DNA of 64,000 bases from the NCBI RefSeq assembly GCF_900109045.1, contig NZ_FNYL01000008.1, positions 1-64,000 on the forward strand, in the 5' to 3' direction. Source of the stretch: Dyadobacter sp. SG02 (lineage in GTDB: Bacteria; Bacteroidota; Bacteroidia; Cytophagales; Spirosomataceae). This document shows, piece after piece, positions 34,700 to 43,329 of the stretch (its first letter is position 1; the number at the start of each line of letters is the position of its first letter). A program made the position numbers and the translations under genes. The notes below the pieces were generated by a model that was not told the DNA's origin, searched no databases, and saw only the letters and a list, made by a program, of their open reading frames with translations.

Positions 34700-36820
34700 A
34701 TGGCACGTGATTTAAGATTAACAAGAAACATTGGTATTGCTGCGCACATTGATGCCGGTAAAACAACGACAACGGAGCGTATCCTTTACTACGCAGGGGT
34801 TAGCCACAAAATCGGAGAAGTGCACGATGGTGCTGCTACGATGGACTGGATGGAGCAGGAGCAGGAGCGTGGTATCACTATTACTTCCGCTGCTACGACT
34901 GTTAACTGGAACTACCGCGACGAAAAATACCACATCAACATCATCGATACCCCTGGACACGTTGACTTCACAGTAGAAGTAAACCGTTCTCTTCGTGTAT
35001 TGGATGGTCTTGTGTTCCTTTTCAGTGCAGTAGATGGTGTTGAGCCTCAGTCTGAAACAAACTGGCGCCTTGCTAACAACTATAATGTAGCACGTATCGG
35101 TTTCGTAAACAAAATGGACCGTTCGGGTGCCGACTTCCTGAAAGTTTGTACTCAGGTGAAAGAAATGCTGGGCAGCTACGCTGTACCTCTTCAATTACCT
35201 ATCGGTGCGGAAGATACTTTCCGTGGTGTGGTTGACCTCGTTAACTTCCGCGGTATCGAGTGGAACGAAGCTGATAAAGGTATGACTTTCACCGAGGTGC
35301 CTATTCCTGACGATATGCTGGAAGAAGCTACTGAATGGAGAGAGAAATTGCTCGAAGCGGTTGCTGAGTTCGATGAGACTTTGATGGAGAAATACTTCGA
35401 AGATCCTAATTCGATCACAGAAGATGAAATTCTTGCTGCATTGCGCGCTGCGACTATCAGCATGAAGATCGTTCCTATGGTTTGCGGTTCTTCTTTCAAA
35501 AACAAAGGAGTTCAAACCATGCTGGATTACGTGATGGCTATCCTGCCTTCACCTCTTGACCGCGAAAGCATCGTTGGTACAGATCCACGTACTGGAAACG
35601 AAATCAGCCGTCAGCCGTCTGAAAAAGATCCTTTCTGTGCATTGGCATTCAAAATTGCAACTGACCCTTACGTAGGTCGCCTTTGCTTCATCCGTTCTTA
35701 CTCGGGTGTGCTTGAATCGGGTTCATATGTATTGAACAACCGTTCAGGAAACAAAGAGCGTATCTCCCGTATCTTCCAAATGCACGCTAACAAGCAAAAT
35801 CAGATCGACAAGCTTGAAGCAGGTGATATTGGTGCGGTAGTAGGTTTCAAAGATATTAAGACAGGAGATACTCTTTCTGAGGAAAAATCACCGATCGTTC
35901 TCGAATCGATGGTGTTCCCGGAACCGGTAATCGGTTACGCGATCGAACCTAAGAAAGCGGCTGATAGCGATAACTTCTCAAAAGCGATCACTAAACTGAT
36001 CGAAGAAGATCCGACCCTTCAGGTTGAATCTAACGAAGAGACTGGTCAGACGATCATCAAAGGTATGGGTGAGCTTCACCTTGAAATCATCATCGACCGT
36101 ATGCGTCGTGAGTTCAAAGTGGAAGTAAATCAGGGTGCTCCTCAGGTTGCTTACAAAGAGATCCTTACCAAGAACTACGAACACCGCGAAGTTTACAAGA
36201 AACAAACGGGTGGTCGTGGTAAATTCGCCGACATCGTTTTCGAAATCGGACCACGCGACGATAACGAAGAGGGACAAGAGCCGAAACAAGGTTTGCAGTT
36301 TGTGAACGAAGTTGTGGGTGGTGCTATCCCTCGCGAATTCATCGCTCCTGTTCAGAAAGGTTTCGAAGCTGCGATGATCAATGGTGCGCTTGCAGGATAT
36401 CCTCTGGATTCGATGAAAGTGCGTTTGTTCCATGGATCATTCCACGATGTCGATTCAGATTCACTCTCTTTCGAATTGGCTGCGAAGATCGGTTTCAAAG
36501 AATCGGCCCGTCACGCGGGATCGAAATTGATGGAGCCTATCATGCACGTGGAAGTTCTGACTCCGGACGAGTACACAGGACCTATCACAGGTGACTTGAA
36601 CCGTCGTCGTGGTATCATGCGCGGTATGGACACCCGTAACGGTGCGCAGGTTATCAAGGCTGATGTACCTTTGTCTGAATTGTTCGGTTACGTGACTGAC
36701 CTTCGTACAATGTCATCTGGACGTGCTACTGCATCCCTGACGTTCGCGTACTACGAAATCGTACCTAATAACATCGCTGACGGTGTTATCGAGAAAGCGA
36801 AAGGTCTCGTTAAAGCTTAA
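34700..36820 (+). CDS. fusA: Elongation factor G
   Basis: EF-G drives translocation of tRNA and mRNA using GTP. The 706-residue protein has G1 IAAHIDAGKTTTTER, G3 DTPGHVDF and G4 NKMDRSGAD, and the full set of five domains by length. Codon use is strongly biased (GGT, CGT, AAA), as expected for high expression. It is a single-gene transcription unit, with its own promoter upstream and a strong terminator downstream. No tuf gene follows. Confidence 0.98.
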   Translation: MARDLRLTRNIGIAAHIDAGKTTTTERILYYAGVSHKIGEVHDGAATMDWMEQEQERGITITSAATTVNWNYRDEKYHINIIDTPGHVDFTVEVNRSLRVLDGLVFLFSAVDGVEPQSETNWRLANNYNVARIGFVNKMDRSGADFLKVCTQVKEMLGSYAVPLQLPIGAEDTFRGVVDLVNFRGIEWNEADKGMTFTEVPIPDDMLEEATEWREKLLEAVAEFDETLMEKYFEDPNSITEDEILAALRAATISMKIVPMVCGSSFKNKGVQTMLDYVMAILPSPLDRESIVGTDPRTGNEISRQPSEKDPFCALAFKIATDPYVGRLCFIRSYSGVLESGSYVLNNRSGNKERISRIFQMHANKQNQIDKLEAGDIGAVVGFKDIKTGDTLSEEKSPIVLESMVFPEPVIGYAIEPKKAADSDNFSKAITKLIEEDPTLQVESNEETGQTIIKGMGELHLEIIIDRMRREFKVEVNQGAPQVAYKEILTKNYEHREVYKKQTGGRGKFADIVFEIGPRDDNEEGQEPKQGLQFVNEVVGGAIPREFIAPVQKGFEAAMINGALAGYPLDSMKVRLFHGSFHDVDSDSLSFELAAKIGFKESARHAGSKLMEPIMHVEVLTPDEYTGPITGDLNRRRGIMRGMDTRNGAQVIKADVPLSELFGYVTDLRTMSSGRATASLTFAYYEIVPNNIADGVIEKAKGLVKA

Positions 36821-36828
36821 TACAAGTA

Positions 36829-36862
36829 ATGCGTTGCAGAAGCAATTCTGCAACGCATTTTT
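36829..36862 (+). terminator. Strong intrinsic terminator after fusA
   Basis: A perfect 13-bp stem (36829-36841 with 36846-36858) capped by the GNRA tetraloop GCAA is followed by a T-run. It begins only 8 bp after the fusA stop and precedes rpsJ. Confidence 0.92.
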
Positions 36863-36954
36863 ATGATATAGCCTGTGAAGTAAATGGTTCTTTTGCAGGT
36901 GTAATTGCCGGAACAACCCGGCGAGATTTTCTGAACCGGAAACAAACAAATACA

Positions 36955-37260
36955 ATGAATCAAAAGATCCGTATCAAACTTCGGTCATTCGACCACAACT
37001 TGGTTGACAAATCAGCTGAGAAAATCGTTAAGGCAGTAAAGGCAACAGGCGCGGTAGTAAGCGGTCCTATTCCTTTGCCGACAAAGACAGAGAAATTCAC
37101 TGTTCTTCGTTCGCCGCACGTTAACAAGAAATCGAGAGAGCAGTTCCAGCTTTGTACTTACAAGCGTTTGGTGGACATCTTCTCTACGAGTGCAAAAACG
37201 GTAGACGCCCTGATGAAGCTCGAATTGCCAAGCGGCGTTGATGTAGAGATCAAAGTATAG
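36955..37260 (+). CDS. rpsJ: 30S ribosomal protein S10 (uS10)
   Basis: S10 is a head protein that also pairs with NusB in transcription antitermination. The 101-residue product starts MNQKIRIKLRSFDHN; an earlier in-frame Met at 36829 would run through the fusA terminator and is rejected. It contains GPIPLPTKTEKFTVLRSPH. Terminators lie on both sides, so rpsJ needs its own promoter or read-through. TTCTTTTG near 36890 is a weak -7 candidate. Confidence 0.97.
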   Translation: MNQKIRIKLRSFDHNLVDKSAEKIVKAVKATGAVVSGPIPLPTKTEKFTVLRSPHVNKKSREQFQLCTYKRLVDIFSTSAKTVDALMKLELPSGVDVEIKV

Positions 37261-37395
37261 TAATGCCGGCTTATTCATTAAGCCAACTACATAAATTGGA
37301 TGAAGGTCCGGGTTCTTCCGGAAACCACATCTGAGCTCAGAAAAGCCTGACAGGCACATGGTTAACCCAGGAATCAGTCAGCTTCTCAAAAAATG

Positions 37396-37426
37396 AGGTC
37401 AGATGTTCGTTCATCTGACCTTTTTT
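37396..37426 (+). terminator. Strong intrinsic terminator after rpsJ
   Basis: A perfect 10-bp stem (37396-37405 with 37412-37421) and 6-nt loop run into six T. An A-run also precedes it, so it could act in both directions. Two smaller palindromes lie upstream: TCTGAGCTCAGA (37330-37341) and GCCTGACAGGC (37345-37355). Confidence 0.9.
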
Positions 37427-37482
37427 GCTGATTATCAGCGAGAAATATTTTAGGGCTGTTAGGATATAAAATTCGTTTTTTC

Positions 37483-37490
37483 TACCTTTG
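37483..37490 (+). promoter_or_regulatory. rplC promoter (start of the L3-S14 unit)
   Basis: TACCTTTG at 37483-37490 is a full -7 element and is followed by CAGTCCGTTTT, matching the rpsL start region. The -33 match is poor (GTTA near 37458). The leader is about 47 nt. Confidence 0.75.
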
Positions 37491-37543
37491 CAGTCCGTTT
37501 TAAAGAATAAGGGGTTTTTACCTGCTAAATTTAAATTTCAAAC

Positions 37544-38164
37544 ATGTCTGGTTTAATTGGTAAAAAAATCGGAATGACTAGTTTGTACAATGCTGACGGG
37601 CAGGCTCTGGCATGTACTGTGATCCAAGCTGGTCCTTGTGTTGTTACACAAGTTAGGTCCGAAGAAAAGGATGGCTATAAAGCTATCCAGTTAGGTTTTG
37701 GTGAGAAGAAAGAAAAGAACACCTCCCAGCCTCTGATTGGCCACTTCAAGAAAGCCAACACGACTCCCAAGCAAAAATTGGTTGAGTTCAAGGAATTCGA
37801 AGTGGAACATGAACTTGGAACTTCACTGTCCGTTCAGGACATCTTTGAAGAAGGCGAGTTTGTTGACGTTGTAGGATCTGCCAAAGGTCGTGGTTTCCAA
37901 GGTGTTGTAAAACGCCACGGATTCGCCGGGGTAGGTGGTCAGACGCACGGTCAGCACAACAGAGCCCGTCACCCAGGTTCGATTGGTGCTTGTTCATTCC
38001 CATCACGCGTATTCAAAGGCATTCGTATGGGTGGACGCATGGGTAACAATCGTGTAAAGATTCAGAATTTGCGTATTCTGAAAGTGATACCTGAGCAGAA
38101 CATTCTCGTTGTGAGTGGCTCAGTACCGGGTTCAAAGAATTCATTTCTAATCATTGAGAAGTAG
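37544..38164 (+). CDS. rplC: 50S ribosomal protein L3 (uL3)
   Basis: L3 is an early 50S assembly protein that reaches toward the peptidyl-transferase centre. The 206-residue protein starts MSGLIGKKIGMTSLY and contains VGSAKGRGFQGVVKRHGF and GGQTHGQHNRARHPGSIG, which carries the methylated-Gln loop in other bacteria. It is the first gene after the rplC promoter, 4 bp before rplD. Confidence 0.98.
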   Translation: MSGLIGKKIGMTSLYNADGQALACTVIQAGPCVVTQVRSEEKDGYKAIQLGFGEKKEKNTSQPLIGHFKKANTTPKQKLVEFKEFEVEHELGTSLSVQDIFEEGEFVDVVGSAKGRGFQGVVKRHGFAGVGGQTHGQHNRARHPGSIGACSFPSRVFKGIRMGGRMGNNRVKIQNLRILKVIPEQNILVVSGSVPGSKNSFLIIEK

Positions 38165-38168
38165 TACG

Positions 38169-38798
38169 ATGGAACTGTCCGTATTAAATATAAAAGGAGA
38201 AGATACCGGCAAGAAGGTAACTGTGTCAGAGGAAGTATTCGGCATTGAACCAAGCACGCACGCTATCTATCTCGATGTGAAGCTTTACCTGGCTAACCAA
38301 CGTCAGGGAACGCACAAATCAAAAGAGCGTGCAGAGGTAAATCACTCTACTCGTAAAATCAAACGCCAAAAGGGAACAGGCGGAGCTCGTGCAGGTAGCA
38401 TTAAATCTCCGGTGTTCGTAGGTGGTGGCCGCATTTTCGGTCCACGTCCACGCGACTATGGTTTCAAAGTAAACAAGAAAGTAAAAGCCCTGGCTCGCCG
38501 TTCGGCACTTTCTGTTAAGGCGCAAGCTAACGCCGTTTCGGTTTTGGAAGCATTCACTTTCGATGCTCCTAAAACGAAATCTTTCCTGAATGTATTGAAT
38601 TCACTTTCTCTTGTGAATACAAAGACATTATTGATCCTCCCAGAGATCGACAACAATGTATACCTGTCTAGCCGTAACATTCCGAAAGCGAAGGTTACAA
38701 CTGTGGATTCGGTTAATACATACGACCTGATGAATGCAGACCGTCTTCTGATAAGTGAATCTGCTCTTTCTATTTTGGAAACCCAATTGAACAAATAA
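38169..38798 (+). CDS. rplD: 50S ribosomal protein L4 (uL4)
   Basis: L4 lines the polypeptide exit tunnel and in E. coli represses the S10 operon. The 209-residue product starts MELSVLNIKGEDTGKK; an earlier non-ATG start at 38154 overlaps rplC and is rejected. The internal loop with KRQKGTGGARAGSIKSP is the tunnel extension. Here rpsJ is not co-transcribed, so any L4 control would act on the rplC leader. Confidence 0.98.
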   Translation: MELSVLNIKGEDTGKKVTVSEEVFGIEPSTHAIYLDVKLYLANQRQGTHKSKERAEVNHSTRKIKRQKGTGGARAGSIKSPVFVGGGRIFGPRPRDYGFKVNKKVKALARRSALSVKAQANAVSVLEAFTFDAPKTKSFLNVLNSLSLVNTKTLLILPEIDNNVYLSSRNIPKAKVTTVDSVNTYDLMNADRLLISESALSILETQLNK

Positions 38799-38800
38799 CA

Positions 38801-39088
38801 ATGAGTGTACTGAAACGTCCGATTATAACCGAAAAGGTAACGGCTCAGGGTGGTCAAGGTAAATACGCTTTCGAAGTCTCCCTTACTGCAAACAAGGTAG
38901 AGATCAAGAAGGCTGTTGAGAAACTGTTCGGGGTTACCGTAGAAAGTGTTCATACCATGCGCAGCATTGGTAAAAGCAAATCCCGCACATCGGGAGGTAA
39001 GTTTGTCACTGGAAAAACGTCAACTATCAAAAAGGCGATCATTACAGTAGCCGAAGGCGAAGCCATCGATATCTACGGTGAAGCCTAG
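38801..39088 (+). CDS. rplW: 50S ribosomal protein L23 (uL23)
   Basis: L23 sits at the tunnel exit and is the docking site for trigger factor and SRP. The 95-residue protein starts MSVLKRPIITEKVTA and contains VEIKKAVEKLFGVTVESVHT. It begins two bases after the rplD stop. Confidence 0.97.
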   Translation: MSVLKRPIITEKVTAQGGQGKYAFEVSLTANKVEIKKAVEKLFGVTVESVHTMRSIGKSKSRTSGGKFVTGKTSTIKKAIITVAEGEAIDIYGEA

Positions 39089-39125
39089 TTGAACGATTTC
39101 AAATCATTAGACGAGTTAATAGCAA

Positions 39126-39953
39126 ATGGCAGTTAAAAAATTAAAACCTACAAGTGCTGGTCAGCGTTTCCGCTCGGCTCCTACGTTCGAGGAGATCACC
39201 GCGTCGAAGCCTGAGAAGAGTCTTCTGGAACCCATCAAGAGAACAGGTGGTCGTAACAGCCAGGGACATCGTACCATGCGATATATTGGTGGCGGTCACA
39301 AGAAAAAATACCGCGTTATCGACTTCAAAAGAAATCGTTTCGACGCTCCCGCTACTGTCCTTACGATCGAATACGATCCAAACCGCTCAGCGCGTATCGC
39401 CCTGATCCAGTTTGAGGACGAAGAAAAACGTTACATCATCGCACCAAACGGTCTGAAAGTTGGACAAGTTATCGTGTCCGGAAATTCAGTAGCTCCTGAA
39501 GTTGGGAATGCCCTTCCTTTGGGATCAATGCCTGTCGGTACGATCGTACACAATATCGAATTGACTCCTGGTAAAGGTGGTCAGTTTGCAAGAAGCGCCG
39601 GTGCTTACGCGCAGCTGGTAGCGAGAGAAGGCGGTAAATACGCAGTATTGAAAATGCCATCAGGCGAAATGCGTATGGTACTTGCTACTTGTATCGCAAC
39701 GGTTGGAGTTGTTTCCAATGCTAGCCACATGAACGTTTCGCTTGGAAAAGCGGGTCGCAGAAGATGGTTGGGACGTCGTCCACGCGTACGTGGTGTTGCT
39801 ATGAACCCTGTTGATCACCCGATGGGTGGTGGTGAAGGCCGTTCGTCAGGAGGTCAGCCTCGTTCTAGAAATGGTCAGTTCGCGAAGGGTCTTAAGACAC
39901 GTAACCGCAACAAGCATTCTGAGAAATTGATTATCAGCCGTCGTAAAAAATAA
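39126..39953 (+). CDS. rplB: 50S ribosomal protein L2 (uL2)
   Basis: L2 supports peptidyl-transferase-centre assembly and subunit joining. The 275-residue protein has the RNA-binding fold (GGRNSQGHRTMRYIGGGHKK) and the conserved C-terminal segment AMNPVDHPMGGGEG, whose His is important in other bacteria. The order rplW-rplB-rpsS is standard. Confidence 0.98.
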   Translation: MAVKKLKPTSAGQRFRSAPTFEEITASKPEKSLLEPIKRTGGRNSQGHRTMRYIGGGHKKKYRVIDFKRNRFDAPATVLTIEYDPNRSARIALIQFEDEEKRYIIAPNGLKVGQVIVSGNSVAPEVGNALPLGSMPVGTIVHNIELTPGKGGQFARSAGAYAQLVAREGGKYAVLKMPSGEMRMVLATCIATVGVVSNASHMNVSLGKAGRRRWLGRRPRVRGVAMNPVDHPMGGGEGRSSGGQPRSRNGQFAKGLKTRNRNKHSEKLIISRRKK

Positions 39954-39960
39954 GTAGAAC

Positions 39961-40239
39961 ATGGCACGCTCATTAAAAAAAGGACCATATATCGACTTTC
40001 GTCTCGAAGCCAAAGTTGAAACGATGAATAACTCGTCGCGTAAATCTGTCATCAAGACCTGGTCGCGGCGCTCAATGATTTCGCCTGATTTTATCGGGCA
40101 CACATTCGCAGTACATAACGGAAACAAGTTTATCCCTGTTTATGTAACTGAAAACATGGTAGGACACAAACTGGGCGAGTTCTCTCCAACCCGTAACTTC
40201 CGTGGCCACACCGCTAAAAAAGATAAAGGAAGAAAATAA
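39961..40239 (+). CDS. rpsS: 30S ribosomal protein S19 (uS19)
   Basis: S19 forms part of the 30S head with S13. The 92-residue protein starts MARSLKKGPYIDFRLEAKV and contains WSRRSMISPDFIGHTFAVHN and GHKLGEFSPTRNFRGH, both standard. It starts 7 bp after rplB. Confidence 0.98.
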   Translation: MARSLKKGPYIDFRLEAKVETMNNSSRKSVIKTWSRRSMISPDFIGHTFAVHNGNKFIPVYVTENMVGHKLGEFSPTRNFRGHTAKKDKGRK

Positions 40240-40289
40240 TTTGTCGACGTAGCTGGTCCTAACGGACGAGCCGATATCTGAAAAGAAAC

Positions 40290-40664
40290 ATGGAAGCAAG
40301 AGCTATATTAAAAGATGTGCCTACCTCTCCTCGTAAGATGAGATTGGTGGCCGACATGATTCGCGGACAGAAGGTCAGCAAAGCGTTGGCACTTTTGAAA
40401 TTCCAACCGAGAGCTTCATCGCCGGTTTTGCACAAAGTTCTTCTTTCTGCAGTTGCCAACTGGCAGCAACAGAATGAGGGATCAAAACTGGAAGACGCTG
40501 ACCTGATCGTTAAAACCGTTTTCATCGACGGTGGACGCATGTTGAAGCGTTTGCGCCCTGCACCTCAGGGAAGAGCGCACAGAATCCGTAAGCGTTCCAA
40601 CCACATCACAATCGTGGTAGACGACGCATCGGTGTCAGTAAATGAAGCAGTAATCGAATCATAA
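40290..40664 (+). CDS. rplV: 50S ribosomal protein L22 (uL22)
   Basis: L22 has a globular part at the tunnel exit and a beta-hairpin forming the tunnel constriction with L4. The 124-residue product includes the segment LKDVPTSPRKMRLVADMIRG and the hairpin GGRMLKRLRPAPQGRAHRIR, at the place of macrolide-resistance changes in other species. Confidence 0.98.
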   Translation: MEARAILKDVPTSPRKMRLVADMIRGQKVSKALALLKFQPRASSPVLHKVLLSAVANWQQQNEGSKLEDADLIVKTVFIDGGRMLKRLRPAPQGRAHRIRKRSNHITIVVDDASVSVNEAVIES

Positions 40665-40683
40665 GTAAAACGATCTATTTCGA

Positions 40684-41511
40684 ATGGGACAAAAGGTTAA
40701 TCCGATAGGTCTGAGACTAGGAATTGTTAGAGGATGGGAATCTAGCTGGTACGGAGGAAAAGACTTCTCTGACAAACTGGTTGAAGACGAAAAAATCCGT
40801 AACTACATCAAAGCACGTATCCCGAAAGGATCGATTTCAAAAGTAGTTATTGAACGTACATTGAAACGCATCACATTGACGATCCACACTGCCCGTCCGG
40901 GTATCGTGATCGGAAAAGGTGGTAGCGAAGTTGATAAAATCAAAGAAGAGCTTAAAAAGATTACAGGCAAAGATGTTCAGATCAACATCTACGAAATCAA
41001 ACGTCCTGAAATCGATGCGAAACTGGTAGGCGAGGCTATCGCTCAGCAATTGCAGGCTCGTATTTCTTACCGCCGTGCGATGAAGCAATCAATCGCTTCT
41101 GCAATGCGCGTAGGAACACAAGGAATCAAAATCCGTTTGGCAGGTCGTCTGGGTGGAGCTGAAATGGCCCGTACAGAAGAATACAAAGAAGGACGTATTC
41201 CTTTGCATACATTGAGAGCGGACATCGATTACGCTATCTCCGAAGCACAAACTATCTACGGTAAGATCGGTATCAAAGTATGGATCTTCAAAGGTGAATT
41301 GTACGGAAAGCGTGACCTGACTCCAAGTGCAGCAACTGCGGCATCAGACAGAGCTGAAAGAAGTGCACAAGGTGGTGAGCGTGGTAACGACCGTGGCGGA
41401 CGTGGCGACAGAAGAGGCGGAGGCCGTGACAGAAATGACGGAGCCCCACGTGGCGAAGGAGGAGGCGGTGATGCAGATCGTCGCAAACGCAACAAGAACA
41501 AGAAGAAGTAA
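40684..41511 (+). CDS. rpsC: 30S ribosomal protein S3 (uS3) with Arg/Gly-rich tail
   Basis: S3 lies at the mRNA entry channel, where it helps unwind mRNA. The first 215 or so residues are standard, with the KH motif PGIVIGKGGSEVDKIKEEL and LYGKRDLTP. The remaining 60 residues form a low-complexity tail rich in Arg, Gly, Asp and Lys (pieces such as RGGRGDRRGGGRDR) that E. coli S3 lacks. The frame is clean and ends in a Lys-rich stop. Confidence 0.98.
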   Translation: MGQKVNPIGLRLGIVRGWESSWYGGKDFSDKLVEDEKIRNYIKARIPKGSISKVVIERTLKRITLTIHTARPGIVIGKGGSEVDKIKEELKKITGKDVQINIYEIKRPEIDAKLVGEAIAQQLQARISYRRAMKQSIASAMRVGTQGIKIRLAGRLGGAEMARTEEYKEGRIPLHTLRADIDYAISEAQTIYGKIGIKVWIFKGELYGKRDLTPSAATAASDRAERSAQGGERGNDRGGRGDRRGGGRDRNDGAPRGEGGGGDADRRKRNKNKKK

Positions 41512-41555
41512 TCAGATACTTTCCGGTATCAAACCGGTTCAAATAGATTAGAATC

Positions 41556-41984
41556 ATGTTACAGCCGAAAAGGACAAAATTTCGCAAACAACAAAAGAAC
41601 AAAGGTTCGCACAACGGTCTCGCGACCCGCGGACATGAGATCGCTTTTGGATCGTTTGCAATAAAGGCGCTGGAACCAGGTTGGTTGACTGCTCGTCAGA
41701 TCGAAGCAGCCCGTATCTCGGTAACACGTGCAATGAAACGCGAAGGTCAGGTTTGGATCCGGGTATTCCCTGACAAACCGATCACCAAGAAACCTGCAGA
41801 GGTTCGTATGGGTAAAGGTAAAGGTGCACCTGAATATTGGGTAGCTCCTGTTAAGCCTGGAACTATCATTTTCGAAGCGACTGGTGTTGCGCTGGATACC
41901 GCAAACGAAGCATTGCGTTTGGCTGCACAAAAGTTGCCAATTAAGACAAAGTTCGTCGTACGCCGGGATTATCAAGAATCATAG
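41556..41984 (+). CDS. rplP: 50S ribosomal protein L16 (uL16)
   Basis: L16 contacts A-site tRNA near the peptidyl-transferase centre. The 142-residue protein starts MLQPKRTKFRKQQK and contains ALEPGWLTARQIEAAR and VRMGKGKGAPEYWVA, the segment that carries the hydroxylated Arg in other bacteria. It is located normally between rpsC and rpmC. Confidence 0.98.
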   Translation: MLQPKRTKFRKQQKNKGSHNGLATRGHEIAFGSFAIKALEPGWLTARQIEAARISVTRAMKREGQVWIRVFPDKPITKKPAEVRMGKGKGAPEYWVAPVKPGTIIFEATGVALDTANEALRLAAQKLPIKTKFVVRRDYQES

Positions 41985-42022
41985 TAGTCCGAACGTATCA
42001 AGAACACTAATTATTAAAAGCA

Positions 42023-42217
42023 ATGGCTAGTAAAGAAATAAAGAATCTGTCGCAGGATCAGCTGAAAGAGCAGATCGCCCAAGAGAGAGAGCGCTTACTC
42101 CGGTTGAAATTTGCGCATGCTATTTCTCCAATTGAGAATCCTCTGCGTATTCGCGCCTCACGTAAGGAAATTGCAAGACTCTTAACCGAGCTGTCGGCTA
42201 AATCTAACCAACAGTAA
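42023..42217 (+). CDS. rpmC: 50S ribosomal protein L29 (uL29)
   Basis: L29 is a two-helix protein near the tunnel exit beside L23. The 64-residue protein has the typical LKEQIAQERERLLRLKFAHA and the closing helix with RIRASRKEIARLLTEL. It starts 38 bp after rplP. Confidence 0.97.
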   Translation: MASKEIKNLSQDQLKEQIAQERERLLRLKFAHAISPIENPLRIRASRKEIARLLTELSAKSNQQ

Positions 42218-42231
42218 ACAGTTTAGAAATT

Positions 42232-42495
42232 ATGGAGGCAACAGAAAGAAATTTACGTAAAGAGAGAATTGGTAAGGTAGTGAGCAACAAAATGGAGAAA
42301 TCCTGTGTGATCACTGTCGTGCGTAAAGTGAAGCACGCGAAGTATGGTAAGTTTATGACTAAAACTACCAAACTGATGGTTCACGACGAAACAAACCAGG
42401 TTGGTATCGGCGATACTATCCGTGTAATGGAAACTCGTCCGCTTAGCAAAAACAAGCGTTGGAGATTAGTAGAAATCCTTGAAAGAGCGAAGTAA
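42232..42495 (+). CDS. rpsQ: 30S ribosomal protein S17 (uS17)
   Basis: S17 is an OB-fold primary 16S-binding protein. The 87-residue product has RKERIGKVVSNKMEKSCVIT and IGDTIRVMETRPLSKNKRWR, both conserved. It ends two bases before rplN, suggesting translational coupling. Confidence 0.98.
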   Translation: MEATERNLRKERIGKVVSNKMEKSCVITVVRKVKHAKYGKFMTKTTKLMVHDETNQVGIGDTIRVMETRPLSKNKRWRLVEILERAK

Positions 42496-42497
42496 TC

Positions 42498-42866
42498 ATG
42501 GTACAACAAGAATCAAGACTGTCAGTAGCCGATAACAGTGGCGCGAAAGAAGTACTCGTAATCCGGGTATTGGGCGGAACTGGAAAGCGTTACGCTTCGG
42601 TGGGCGATAAGATCGTCGTGACAGTGAAATCCGCTCTGTCTTCGAGCAACATGAAAAAAGGAACGGTTTCCAAAGCCGTGGTTGTACGTACTAAAAAAGA
42701 GGTACGTCGCAAGGATGGAACTTACATCCGGTTTGAAGATAATGCGGCAGTTTTATTGAACAACAACGATGAGCCACGTGGTTCACGTATTTTCGGACCG
42801 GTTGCCCGGGAGTTGCGCGAGAAGCAATTCATGAAGATCGTATCACTGGCACCAGAAGTGTTGTAA
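42498..42866 (+). CDS. rplN: 50S ribosomal protein L14 (uL14)
   Basis: L14 forms inter-subunit bridges and binds the silencing factor RsfS. The 122-residue protein starts MVQQESRLSVADNSGAKEV and ends with IFGPVARELREKQFMKIVS. It marks the start of what is the spc operon in E. coli. Here there is no terminator or promoter before it. Confidence 0.98.
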   Translation: MVQQESRLSVADNSGAKEVLVIRVLGGTGKRYASVGDKIVVTVKSALSSSNMKKGTVSKAVVVRTKKEVRRKDGTYIRFEDNAAVLLNNNDEPRGSRIFGPVARELREKQFMKIVSLAPEVL

Positions 42867-42913
42867 GAAATCAAAACATCAGTATTTCTTTAAACTGTTA
42901 AGAGAATACCTCA

Positions 42914-43255
42914 ATGGAAAGTACAAATAAAAAAGCACCGGCAAAATTGCACGTTCGCAAAGGTGATACCGTGAAAGTGATTTCAGGTAACGCAAAAGGC
43001 GAAACAGGCGTGATCACCAAGGTGCTTGTAGAAAAACAAAGAGCTACTGTGGAAGGTGTAAACCTGATCACAAAGCACGTTAAGCCAAACGCGCAGAACC
43101 CACAGGGTAGCATCGAAAAACGCGAAGGCGCAATTCACATCAGCAACCTGATGGTTGTGGATCCTAAAACAGGAGAAGCTTCAAGAACCGGCCGTAAAGC
43201 GAACGACAAAGGAAAACTGCAACGCTTTTCGAAGAAATCCGGAAACTTATTGTAA
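42914..43255 (+). CDS. rplX: 50S ribosomal protein L24 (uL24)
   Basis: L24 is a primary 50S assembly initiator. The 113-residue protein has the KOW motif HVRKGDTVKVISGNAKGETG and EGVNLITKHVKPNAQNPQG. It follows rplN by 47 bp. Confidence 0.98.
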   Translation: MESTNKKAPAKLHVRKGDTVKVISGNAKGETGVITKVLVEKQRATVEGVNLITKHVKPNAQNPQGSIEKREGAIHISNLMVVDPKTGEASRTGRKANDKGKLQRFSKKSGNLL

Positions 43256-43329
43256 TCCGGATTTGCCGAAAGCAGTTGATTTTTATAACCAAGCGCGTGG
43301 GTCGGCAATCCACATAATCACTTTCAAAC

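Noticed and set aside
36821..36954. Loss of tuf between fusA and rpsJ
   Set aside because: tuf is often located elsewhere in this phylum and there is no remnant here, so no deletion can be claimed.
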